Source: CAZWVI01 sp964637165 (GTDB lineage Bacteria; Planctomycetota; UBA1135). Taken from it: a DNA stretch of 64,000 nt. The stretch is taken from contig CAZWVI010000002.1 of the NCBI GenBank assembly GCA_964637165.1, forward strand, positions 124,001-188,000, in the 5' to 3' direction. Within the stretch, counting starts at the first letter, position 1, and every line of letters begins with the position of its first letter. The translations under genes and the position numbers were made by a program. Positions 34,852-42,767 of this stretch are shown here, piece by piece. The notes under the pieces are model-generated. The model was not told the origin of the DNA and searched no databases. It worked only from the letters and a program-made list of their open reading frames with translations.

Positions 34852-36396
34852 ATGCTCGAAAACCACCTACTTTCGCTCATCACCTTCATGCCATTAATCG
34901 GCATGGTGATGATTCTGATTACCCCGCGCGAGCAAGTCAACGCCATTCGTTGGATTTCCGCTTTAGCCACGGGTGCCACTTTAGTGTTGACCACCTACTT
35001 ATTGTTTGGTCCCTTTGACACTGCAGTTGCAGGAATGCAACTTACGGAAACCGCCAATTGGATTCCGGCCTTCAACATCAAATATCAATTAGGAATTGAC
35101 GGCCTCTCATTGCCGTTGGTCTTTCTGTCGACGCTAATTCACTTCATTGCAGTGTTTTCCTCGTGGTCGATTAAAAAATCGCCAAAGGGTTATTTCGCAT
35201 TGTTGATGTTGCTTGAAGTCGGGGTGAACGGAGTATTTGTCGCAACGGACTTCTTCCTGTTCTACGTGTTCTGGGAAATCATGTTGCTCCCGATGTACTT
35301 CCTAATCGGAATTTGGGGTGGCAAACGCCGTGAATACGCAGCAATTAAGTTTTTCCTCTACACCTTGGCTGGTTCGGTATTAATGCTAATCGCCATGATT
35401 GCGGTTTGGCTTAAGTCAGGCGGCTACGACGGCGGAACTTTTGACATCATTGCCTTACAACAAATGGCACCGCAATGGGCGGCTGATGCGACCACCTTCT
35501 TAGGAATGAAATTCACTACTTGGATTTTCTGGTTCCTATTCATTGGTTTCGCAATCAAAATTCCAGTCTTCCCATTCCACACCTGGCTTCCAGATGCGCA
35601 CGTCCAAGCGCCGACCCCGATATCGGTAATTCTTGCGGGCATCTTGCTAAAGCTTGGAGCATACGGAATGTTGCGCATCAACTTCCCGCTGGCTCCCGAC
35701 GCCTTCCACACTTTTGCTTATGCACTAGCAGTGCTTGGAGCGATTAACGTGGTCTATGGCGCATACGTCGCGATGGGGCAAACCGACTTCAAACGTATGG
35801 TTGCCTACTCCTCGGTTAGCCACATGGGTTACTTCCTCGTCGGCGTTGGCGCGATGGGAATTGCCGGGGTCTCTGACGGCGCCGCATTCACTGCCCTAAA
35901 CGGCGCAGTACTACAGCTGTTCACTCACGGAACCTCCTCAGCAATGTTGTTCCTCTTGGTAGGTGTGATTTACGATCGCGCCCATCACCGCGACCTCAAC
36001 AACTTCGGCGGCCTTGGTCGCGTGATGCCGTGGTACCTCGGCATGTCCATCGTGGGCTTCTTCGCCGCGCTAGGCTTGCCCGGCATGAGTGGCTTTATCT
36101 CCGAAGCAATGACCTTGATGGGGGCTTACGAAGCCTACCCAGTATTGGTAATCATTAGTACCTTGGGAATTTTGATGACCGCGGCCTTTTTGCTTTACGC
36201 GATTCAAAGAGTCTTCCTGGGCAACACCCCCGACAAATATTTGGACTACAAAGATTTGTCAGGCCGTGAACTTTTCTGTCTAGTTCCATTCGCAGCACTT
36301 TGTATTGCAGTTGGAATTTTCCCAACTATCATCTTGGATGTAATGGCCAGTTCACTGGAGCTATTGCAAACTAGCTTGATGGTGCAGGTGGGCTAA
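34852..36396 (+). CDS. nuoM: NADH-quinone oxidoreductase subunit M
   Basis: The second antiporter-like pumping subunit, 514 residues. Motifs are YQLGIDGLSLPLVFLSTLIH, FYVFWEIMLLPMYFLIGIWG, FPFHTWLPDAHVQAPTPISV, LLKLGAYGMLRINFPL, KRMVAYSSVSHMGYFLVGVG and LGLPGMSGFISE. The conserved glutamate (WEIMLLPMY) and lysines for proton transfer are present. It starts 12 bases after nuoL. Confidence 0.97.
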   Translation: MLENHLLSLITFMPLIGMVMILITPREQVNAIRWISALATGATLVLTTYLLFGPFDTAVAGMQLTETANWIPAFNIKYQLGIDGLSLPLVFLSTLIHFIAVFSSWSIKKSPKGYFALLMLLEVGVNGVFVATDFFLFYVFWEIMLLPMYFLIGIWGGKRREYAAIKFFLYTLAGSVLMLIAMIAVWLKSGGYDGGTFDIIALQQMAPQWAADATTFLGMKFTTWIFWFLFIGFAIKIPVFPFHTWLPDAHVQAPTPISVILAGILLKLGAYGMLRINFPLAPDAFHTFAYALAVLGAINVVYGAYVAMGQTDFKRMVAYSSVSHMGYFLVGVGAMGIAGVSDGAAFTALNGAVLQLFTHGTSSAMLFLLVGVIYDRAHHRDLNNFGGLGRVMPWYLGMSIVGFFAALGLPGMSGFISEAMTLMGAYEAYPVLVIISTLGILMTAAFLLYAIQRVFLGNTPDKYLDYKDLSGRELFCLVPFAALCIAVGIFPTIILDVMASSLELLQTSLMVQVG

Positions 36397-36398
36397 TC

Positions 36399-37889
36399 AT
36401 GCCTGAAGCAATGTCATACCTAGACGCAATTAAGCACATCTTCCCTGAGCTCGCAATGACTTGCGCTTTGTGTTTGGTGTTGGTTTGGGAGATGGCCTTT
36501 CCGAAACGCAATGGTGAGAAGGCAATTCTTACCTTAGGCTTCTTGGGCATAACTTCGTGGTTGTTAATTCAACGACTGAATTGGCACCCGGCGACCGTGT
36601 TTGGAATGGTGCGAGTCGATTACTTCGCCACTATCTTTAAATTGTTTATTGTCGCCTGCACTGCGTGCGTGGTGATTTACGACATTCAGGACCGCCGCCA
36701 CCAAGGTGCCGGCAAAGGCGAAACGTGGTTCCTACTGCTAACTGCATGTTTGGGCAGTTTCTTCCTGGTTGGCACAACTCACATGTTGTTGCTGTATCTT
36801 GGATTAGAAACGCTTGGCTTGTGCTCTTACGCCTTGGCAGGAATTCACAAACGCGATCGCCTCGGAGCCGAAGCCGCCCTCAAATACGTGATTTACGGGG
36901 CGCTGGCCTCGGGGGTCATGTTGTTTGGAATAAGTTTGCTGTATGGATTGAGCGGCTCTTTAGATGTGCGCGATATGACTTCAATGGTCGCCACACTTTC
37001 GGCTGATGGCCGCATTGCTGAACTCTTCCTCCCAACATTAATGTTGTTGGTGGGATTCGGATTCAAGTTGTCACTGTTCCCATTTCAATGGTGGGCACCA
37101 GATGTTTACCAAGGTGTTTCAACTCCGGTTGCGGGCTTTCTAGCAGTTGGTTCAAAAGGTGTCGCCTTAGCGGCAATGATTAGAATTTTTGCGGTGTTGT
37201 TTGGCGAGTTGATTCCGTTGAATAATGGTGTAATCGCTGATGCCGACTTTATGCAAATTCTGATTGTATTACTTGGTGTGCTTGCAGCCGTCACAATGAT
37301 TTTCGGCAACTTGGCAGCTTTACGCCAAGACAATTTAAAGCGCATGTTGGCATATTCGTCAATTGGCCACGCGGGATACATGTTGGTCGGAGTAAGTTTA
37401 ATGACACCGTCCGGCTTTGAAGCGGCCTTGCTTTACGCATTGGTTTACTTTCCAATGACCTTAGGTGCATTTGGCGCGATTCAATATTTCGCTAATCAAA
37501 GTGGCACAGAAAGTATTAGTGGCCTTAAAGGGCTTGGCTTTAAACACCCAATTGCTGGTGCCGCTACGATTGTTTTCTTGGCGGCCTTGACTGGTCTGCC
37601 ACCAACGGCTGGTTTTGCCGGAAAGTTATATCTCATGACCGCCGCCTGGGATGGTGGCATGTTTGTTTTGACTTTAATCATTGCCTTGATGTCTGTGGTG
37701 TCATTGTTCTACTACTTCCGCATTGCCAAGGCCTTGTATCTTGCGAAAGAGAAAACAACCGCGTCGGTTGTTTCATTGCCATTAATGAGTGGACTTTTAA
37801 CTTTGTTAGCCGCCGCCACCATTTACTTCATGGACTTTGATTTGTTAGTTGCAGTTGCTAAGAGTGGTATCATTAGCATGAACTTTTAG
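36399..37889 (+). CDS. nuoN: NADH-quinone oxidoreductase subunit N
   Basis: The third antiporter-like subunit, 496 residues. It has LYLGLETLGLCSYALAGIHK, SAEAALKYVIYGALASG-type sequence, FKLSLFPFQWWAPDVYQGVS, DNLKRMLAYSSIGHAGYMLV and LTGLPPTAGFAGKLYLMTAA. It is the last gene of the korAB-nuo operon; a strong terminator begins 20 bases after its TAG. Confidence 0.97.
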   Translation: MPEAMSYLDAIKHIFPELAMTCALCLVLVWEMAFPKRNGEKAILTLGFLGITSWLLIQRLNWHPATVFGMVRVDYFATIFKLFIVACTACVVIYDIQDRRHQGAGKGETWFLLLTACLGSFFLVGTTHMLLLYLGLETLGLCSYALAGIHKRDRLGAEAALKYVIYGALASGVMLFGISLLYGLSGSLDVRDMTSMVATLSADGRIAELFLPTLMLLVGFGFKLSLFPFQWWAPDVYQGVSTPVAGFLAVGSKGVALAAMIRIFAVLFGELIPLNNGVIADADFMQILIVLLGVLAAVTMIFGNLAALRQDNLKRMLAYSSIGHAGYMLVGVSLMTPSGFEAALLYALVYFPMTLGAFGAIQYFANQSGTESISGLKGLGFKHPIAGAATIVFLAALTGLPPTAGFAGKLYLMTAAWDGGMFVLTLIIALMSVVSLFYYFRIAKALYLAKEKTTASVVSLPLMSGLLTLLAAATIYFMDFDLLVAVAKSGIISMNF

Positions 37890-37901
37890 AAATCACTAAA
37901 T

Positions 37902-37945
37902 AAAAAAATGGTCAATACCTTTTTAGGGTATTGACCATTTTTTTT
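37902..37945. terminator. Bidirectional intrinsic terminator after nuoN
   Basis: An 11-bp perfect stem, TGGTCAATACC (37909-37919) with GGTATTGACCA (37927-37937), has a 7-base loop. Seven A residues precede it and eight T residues follow, so it can stop transcription from nuoN and also from the convergent gene at 37957-38370. Confidence 0.92.
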
Positions 37946-37956
37946 GAGAACAAGCT

Positions 37957-38370
37957 CTAGCGACTGCAGCGGTGCCCATGCGAGGAGTTCCGCCCGTGCT
38001 GGCTCCGCATTTTGCGGTGCATTTTTTGCATTTTCATCATTCCGCGGCGGCCCATTTTTCGACTGCGCATTCCATGAACCATGCGGCGCGATCCTTTTTG
38101 GCTGCGCATTCCGCGTTGCCCGTGTTGACTGCGTTGCATACCGCGTTGTCCATTACGCATGCGCGACTTCATACCGCGTTGCTGGCCACCACGCTGCGAT
38201 TTGCGCGCTTGTTGGCCGCGGCGATTGCCACGATATTGCCGGCCCTCTTGTGCTTGATGGTGCGGTTCACAGTCTTGTTTTTCCGCCCGGTGGTGGTGGT
38301 GGTGATGCTCTGCTGGCTCTTGAGGAAGCGCCGCACAGGGCATGAAAGCTAGAATTACAGTAATTAACAT
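37957..38370 (-). CDS. Small exported His/Met/Arg-rich low-complexity protein
   Basis: No family is recognised. The 137-residue product starts with a short signal peptide (MLITVILAFMPCAALPQ). It continues into a six-histidine run (EHHHHHHRAEK) and then ~100 residues made almost only of Arg, Gly, Gln, Met, Lys, Ser and His. RGM recurs irregularly: QQRGMKSRMRNGQRGMQRS, HGQRGMRSQKGSRRMVHGM and RRGMMKMQKMHRKMRSQHG. The mature protein would be very basic. The His and Met content suggests metal (for example copper) binding, and the charge suggests binding to polyanions; both are inference. Opposite-strand frames are also open but are Ala/His/Leu-rich shadows without a signal peptide. It ends at the shared terminator. 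Confidence 0.65.
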   Translation of the reverse strand: MLITVILAFMPCAALPQEPAEHHHHHHRAEKQDCEPHHQAQEGRQYRGNRRGQQARKSQRGGQQRGMKSRMRNGQRGMQRSQHGQRGMRSQKGSRRMVHGMRSRKMGRRGMMKMQKMHRKMRSQHGRNSSHGHRCSR

Positions 38371-38417
38371 TTTTTGATGAGGTCCAATGATTATTGGGGG
38401 GTGCTAAATAAACCCAC

Positions 38418-39557
38418 CTAGTGGGTGATGGTTTCGCCTGAAATGACCACTTCGGAGTCATTTTCAAGCAAACGCCCAGGAGCCATTTCATCAACTGAAA
38501 GCCCATCACATACAGCATCGGCCAACATTCGCCCGGCGGCCGGTGCGCAGGTAATTCCGTGGCCACCGAGACCGGCTAACCAATAGGCTCCGTTTACGCG
38601 CGGGTCAGGGCCAATTACGAAGCGGCTGTCTTTTGCGAAGGTGCGCATGCCAGCCCACAAAAAGGCAACTCCAACATTGGCGAATTGCGGTAGCCAGCGG
38701 GCAGTTTTTTTGGCGATCAACTCTAGAACCGAGTTGTCGGCAACTTCACCTTCGTCTGGATTAACAAGGTCTTGATCGCAGCCCGAAATTAACAGTCCAC
38801 CACTTTCTGGTCGGAAATAATATTCGTCACCATGAATCCACACCACTGGCCAATCTTCAACGCCAGCAATTGCCTCGGTTACTAATAGGTGGCGGCGTTT
38901 TGGTGTTAGCGTCAGGTTTAGTGCTGACGCTTCACTCATGCGCTGCGCCCATGCACCGTTAGCGATTACGACACGATCACTTTTGATTAGGCTTCCATCG
39001 GTTAATAACACGCCGCAAACTTGTCGCTCCTCATGGATTAGCGCGGCAACTTCACAATTTAAGCGCAATTCACAGCCCATACTTTTTGCGCCTTGCAAAA
39101 ATGCCTGGTGGATTGTTGAAAGGTCGAAGACACCTTCGTTTGGCAGAGAAATAACATTTGCCAAAGTGTCGCTTAAGGCCGGCACACGTTGCTTAAGTTG
39201 GTCGGCGCCATCGGCTTGTTGGCCTTTGATGCAAGCGGGGGTCGACGACCACTGCTTAAGATGCCCTTGGTCTTCAGGGCTTGCCGCTAAAAATAATCCG
39301 CAGGTCTTGAATAATTCCCGATCACAAAAGTCGGTTGGGGGATTGCGGTAAAAGTCTAGCGACTCAGTTGCCAGCGCATGTAAGGCTGGGTCGGACATTG
39401 CCGTCCGCAAAATAGCGGCGTTGCGTCCGCTTGAATGGCGGTCGCATGCGTCGTCCTTGTCGATGCAAATCACCGCTTCGCCACGCTTAGCTAGGTGCCA
39501 GGCTGCGGAAGCACCAGCGATGCCAGCGCCGATTACGATGATTGGTGAGGGGGTCAT
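38418..39557 (-). CDS. FAD-dependent oxidoreductase, D-amino-acid/glycine oxidase (DAO) family
   Basis: A 379-residue flavoprotein. The dinucleotide-binding motif is IIVIGAGIAGASAAWHLAKR with the Glu/Asp at strand end (CIDKDD). SGRNAAILRTAMSD is the flavin-contact segment. The C-terminal YWLAGLGGHGITCAPAAGRM closes the FAD site, the layout of glycine oxidase, sarcosine oxidase and D-amino-acid dehydrogenase relatives. The substrate amine is unknown. It is divergent from the HExxH peptidase gene and sits near gamma-glutamyltransferase, which may point to amino-acid recovery from peptides (inference). Confidence 0.85.
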   Translation of the reverse strand: MTPSPIIVIGAGIAGASAAWHLAKRGEAVICIDKDDACDRHSSGRNAAILRTAMSDPALHALATESLDFYRNPPTDFCDRELFKTCGLFLAASPEDQGHLKQWSSTPACIKGQQADGADQLKQRVPALSDTLANVISLPNEGVFDLSTIHQAFLQGAKSMGCELRLNCEVAALIHEERQVCGVLLTDGSLIKSDRVVIANGAWAQRMSEASALNLTLTPKRRHLLVTEAIAGVEDWPVVWIHGDEYYFRPESGGLLISGCDQDLVNPDEGEVADNSVLELIAKKTARWLPQFANVGVAFLWAGMRTFAKDSRFVIGPDPRVNGAYWLAGLGGHGITCAPAAGRMLADAVCDGLSVDEMAPGRLLENDSEVVISGETITH

Positions 39558-39604
39558 GGAAAGGGGAGGTTAAGAACTAACCGCGCCCTTAATCTAATGT
39601 CGTG

Positions 39605-41062
39605 ATGAAGACTTCAATAGCCCTGTTCCTAGCACTTTTTGCGAGCTCCTTTGGGGCCGCTCAGGCATTCGCGCAAGCAGCGCCGGCCAGCCCTTCTCAG
39701 GATTCTGAGCAGGGATTTGACCAGGAGGCCTTGGACGCAAAAGTCGCCGAAATTTTGCCGCGCGTAGAAGAATTGCGTGGCTGGAAATTTGACCATAGTG
39801 TGCCGGCAGGGGTTAATACCCCAGACGAATTCCTTGAATTCGCCTCGGCCGAATATGAGAGTGAATACGGCGCCGAGAAAATGAAGGCGATTACTGATGC
39901 CTATATCATGTTCGGGCTTTTTGATGAAGGCCAAGATTTGTTAGAGGTTTCGATGGAATTATTGCGCGGCCAAGTCGGTGGTTATTACGACCCTAAAACT
40001 AAAAAGTTTTACATGATGTCAACCTTCAATCAAGGTGGCTTAGCTGACATCATTATGGCGCATGAATTAACTCACGCGCTTGATGATCAACGCTTTCATT
40101 TAGACGAAATGTTTGCTGAGGCGATGGACCTAAATGACGATGCGGTCTTTGCCTTGCGCGCGGTAGTCGAGGGTAGTGGCACATCTCTAATGAATTTGTA
40201 TACGATGCAAGGAATGCTGGCCGGTTATTTGAAAATGGAGCCAGCTGAAATGATGGAAATGATGGAAGGTGCTTCTGAATCATTGGAAGGCGCGCCACCG
40301 TTTTTGATTATGACCATGGCCTTGCCATACCTTGAAGGGAATAAGTTTTTAGTTAAACAGTCAAGCATTCTGGCAGCGGCGACCATGACTCCCAAGAACG
40401 ATGATCTTGATCAAGCCTTTAACAACCCGCCGGTTTCATCTGAGCAAGTTTTACATCCGGAGAAATATTGGGACGCAGACAAATTAGATCTTCCGGTTGA
40501 AATAAAGCATCCAGATTACTTAGCAGTATTGCCTGGTGTGCAAACTAATTACACGGCATTAGGAGGCGGGGTAATTTTTGCCATCATCTTGATGTTGGTT
40601 TTGATTCGCAAAAACCCCAGCCTTGCCGGTTTGGCGTGTGCGTCATCTTTGATCATTGCGGTGATTCAAGCACGTGGTGATTCTTGGGAAATAATGGAGC
40701 AAAACACCTTAGGTGAAATTGGTTGCTTTATTTTGACCGCTGACGAATTGCCTAACATGGCAACTGCTGAAGGTCAGATGGCGACCATGACCAATGAAGC
40801 TGCGAGTGGTTGGGGAGGTGATAGTTACACGCTATTAAAAGCTCCCAATGGCGGCCAGTTGATGGTTTGGGCAACTGTTTGGGATAGCCCAGAAGATTGC
40901 GGAGAATTTTCATCAGAGTTTCACATGATGAATGATGAAAATAAATTTATGGTTAATGTTGATGAATATGAATCCGCAGTTGTAGTTGCCTACGCGGACG
41001 AATTAGCGGCCGAGTACGCCGAACTTGTTTGTCAAAAATTGGCAACCGCAAATAACTTTTAA
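39605..41062 (+). CDS. Secreted, membrane-tethered zinc metallopeptidase candidate
   Basis: The 485-residue product has a signal peptide (TSIALFLALFASSFGAAQAFA). A gluzincin-type active site, IIMAHELTHALDDQRF, places the zinc histidines near residues 153 and 157. A likely third ligand is the glutamate in RAVVEGSGTS about 35 residues later. A Met-rich helix follows (KMEPAEMMEMMEG). Then a membrane segment (GGGVIFAIILMLVLI, near residue 320) precedes a C-terminal domain of about 150 residues of unknown type. GTG at 39602 immediately before the ATG is an alternative start. Six bases separate it from ggt, so the two are probably co-transcribed. Family name uncertain. Confidence 0.72.
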   Translation: MKTSIALFLALFASSFGAAQAFAQAAPASPSQDSEQGFDQEALDAKVAEILPRVEELRGWKFDHSVPAGVNTPDEFLEFASAEYESEYGAEKMKAITDAYIMFGLFDEGQDLLEVSMELLRGQVGGYYDPKTKKFYMMSTFNQGGLADIIMAHELTHALDDQRFHLDEMFAEAMDLNDDAVFALRAVVEGSGTSLMNLYTMQGMLAGYLKMEPAEMMEMMEGASESLEGAPPFLIMTMALPYLEGNKFLVKQSSILAAATMTPKNDDLDQAFNNPPVSSEQVLHPEKYWDADKLDLPVEIKHPDYLAVLPGVQTNYTALGGGVIFAIILMLVLIRKNPSLAGLACASSLIIAVIQARGDSWEIMEQNTLGEIGCFILTADELPNMATAEGQMATMTNEAASGWGGDSYTLLKAPNGGQLMVWATVWDSPEDCGEFSSEFHMMNDENKFMVNVDEYESAVVVAYADELAAEYAELVCQKLATANNF

Positions 41063-41067
41063 CCAGA

Positions 41068-42738
41068 ATGATAAGCAACGTACTTTTGGGCAGTTTGCTT
41101 TTAACTGTCCAGCTTGAGCAACCCTTGGTTGAAGAGGCTGAAATTAAGCAAGCAGCAGTGGCGACTGCCGAAGCGCATGCCACTGAAGTGGCCACCCAAA
41201 TAATGGCCAATGGTGGTAACGCAATTGATGCGGCCGTGGCGGCATCTTTTGCTTTGGCAGTTACCTTTCCAGCGGCGGGCAATATTGGCGGCGGCGGCTT
41301 TATGCTTTATCGCGAACCATCAGGCTTAGTTTGGTTTTTAGATTTTCGCGAAGTCGCACCGGCGGCGGCCGCCGCGGATATGTATTTAGATGATGCTGGC
41401 AAACCGACAAAGAAATTGTCCACTCACGGTTGGAAGGCGGCCGGAGTACCTGGCAGTGTCTTTGGCATGTATTGGGCGCATCGTGAATGGGGAAAACTTT
41501 CTTGGGCTGAGTTGCTTGAACCGGCGATTAAATTGGCGCGCGATGGCTTTCCGGTTTCTGCGCGCGAACACCGAGTCTTAGGTTATTCGGCCAAGTATTT
41601 AAAGCGGGATCCTTTAGCGCGCTTGCGTCTTTTAGATGACCAGGGCAATGCTCGACCTGAAGGCTCAATTTTGCGGCAGCCGGAATTAGCCGCGACCTTA
41701 ACTGCGATTGCTGAAGAAGGCCAAGATGCATTTCGCCGCGGAAAAATAATTGAAGAGTTGTTGGCCGCATCGGATGCCGGCGGTGGAATTCTTGCCGCAC
41801 AAGATTTCGAAAATTATCAAGCGCGTATTCGTCCGGTGCAGCGAATCCATTGGAATGGTATGGACATTTACGCGCCGACTGCTCCGTCGAGTGGGGGAGT
41901 TTTCTTGGAGCAAACTTTGGGCATGTTGAGTCATTTCCAATTGGGCCATTGGGGTTGGGACGACATGCGTGGCGTGCACGTGCTTGGTGAAGTTGAAGCG
42001 CGCGCTTTTTCAGATCGCAATCGTTGGCTAGGTGATCCGGCCAGTTTGGATTTTGATCCGCGACGCTTGGTCGAGCCTGATTACATTGCGCAAATGGCCG
42101 CCAAAATTTCACCGAACCGGGCGACTTTGCCGGCGCAATTACATGCCGGCGAGTGGACTGAATCTGAAGAGACGACTCACTATTCAGTGATAGGACCAGA
42201 TGGCGGAGCGGTTTCGGTCACGACCACTTTGAACAGTAGTTACGGTGCCAAGATTATGGCTCCCGGTGGCTTTTTGATGAATAATGAGATGGACGACTTT
42301 GCCGCTAATCCCGGCCAAGCAAACCAATTTGGTTTGGTTCAGGGGGAGTACAACGCGGTGGTTCCTGGAAACCGTCCCTTGTCTTCAATGTGTCCAACAA
42401 TTGTGGTGAAGAATGGAGAAGTTGATGCGGTGCTTGGGTCGCCGGGCGGGCCAACTATTTTGACAACCGTTCTACAAGTTTTGCTTAACCGTTACACCTA
42501 CGGAATGTCGCCCCGCAAAGCGGTACTGGCACCTCGCTTTCATCGCCAAGACCGCCCTGCCCAAATAAGTTATGAAGCCCAACGCTTGAGTGTTTCCGGC
42601 TTGTCGAAGTTGCGCAGTATTGGGCAAGCAGTGAAGAAGCGCGGCTTACTTGGCGATGTGAATGCGGTGTTTAGAAGTCGTGGTGGCGAACTCGAAGCGG
42701 TCGCCGAGTATGGACTCGGCAAGACTATCGAAATGTGA
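41068..42738 (+). CDS. ggt: Gamma-glutamyltransferase
   Basis: This exported enzyme removes or transfers the gamma-glutamyl group of glutathione and related peptides. It is made as a precursor that cleaves itself into two chains. The 556-residue protein has a signal-like N-terminus, IMANGGNAIDAAVAASFALA, and PAAGNIGGGGFMLYR. The autoprocessing and nucleophile site is ETTHYSVIGPDGGAVS (first Thr about residue 369). NRPLSSMCPTIV and GSPGGPTILTTVLQ form the glutamate pocket. All key residues are present. The TGA stop is the first triplet of a repeat copy (42736-42767), and the gene converges on the large repeat protein. Confidence 0.95.
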   Translation: MISNVLLGSLLLTVQLEQPLVEEAEIKQAAVATAEAHATEVATQIMANGGNAIDAAVAASFALAVTFPAAGNIGGGGFMLYREPSGLVWFLDFREVAPAAAAADMYLDDAGKPTKKLSTHGWKAAGVPGSVFGMYWAHREWGKLSWAELLEPAIKLARDGFPVSAREHRVLGYSAKYLKRDPLARLRLLDDQGNARPEGSILRQPELAATLTAIAEEGQDAFRRGKIIEELLAASDAGGGILAAQDFENYQARIRPVQRIHWNGMDIYAPTAPSSGGVFLEQTLGMLSHFQLGHWGWDDMRGVHVLGEVEARAFSDRNRWLGDPASLDFDPRRLVEPDYIAQMAAKISPNRATLPAQLHAGEWTESEETTHYSVIGPDGGAVSVTTTLNSSYGAKIMAPGGFLMNNEMDDFAANPGQANQFGLVQGEYNAVVPGNRPLSSMCPTIVVKNGEVDAVLGSPGGPTILTTVLQVLLNRYTYGMSPRKAVLAPRFHRQDRPAQISYEAQRLSVSGLSKLRSIGQAVKKRGLLGDVNAVFRSRGGELEAVAEYGLGKTIEM

Positions 42739-42767
42739 CCCATTAATTGGGGTCAGAGTCTGGAGCT
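42736..42767. repeat. Partly palindromic REP-like repeat, copy 1
   Basis: A 32-base element starting TGACCCATTAATTGGGGTCA with an imperfect inverted repeat (TGACCC...GGGGTCA). It matches copy 2 at 46402-46433 at 28 of 32 positions in the same orientation. It fills the gap between two convergent genes and contains both the TGA of ggt and most of the stop codon of the 1191-residue protein. Confidence 0.75.

Noticed and set aside
38173..38290. CRISPR-like short repeats in the region of the low-complexity gene
   Set aside because: The repeats are codon-level repeats of RGM/GQ units with irregular spacing and no constant-length spacers.
37972..38352. Open frame on the plus strand opposite the His/Met/Arg-rich gene
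   Set aside because: Its Ala/His/Leu-rich composition is what the reverse complement of Arg/Gly/Met codons gives; the minus frame has a signal peptide and ends at the shared terminator.
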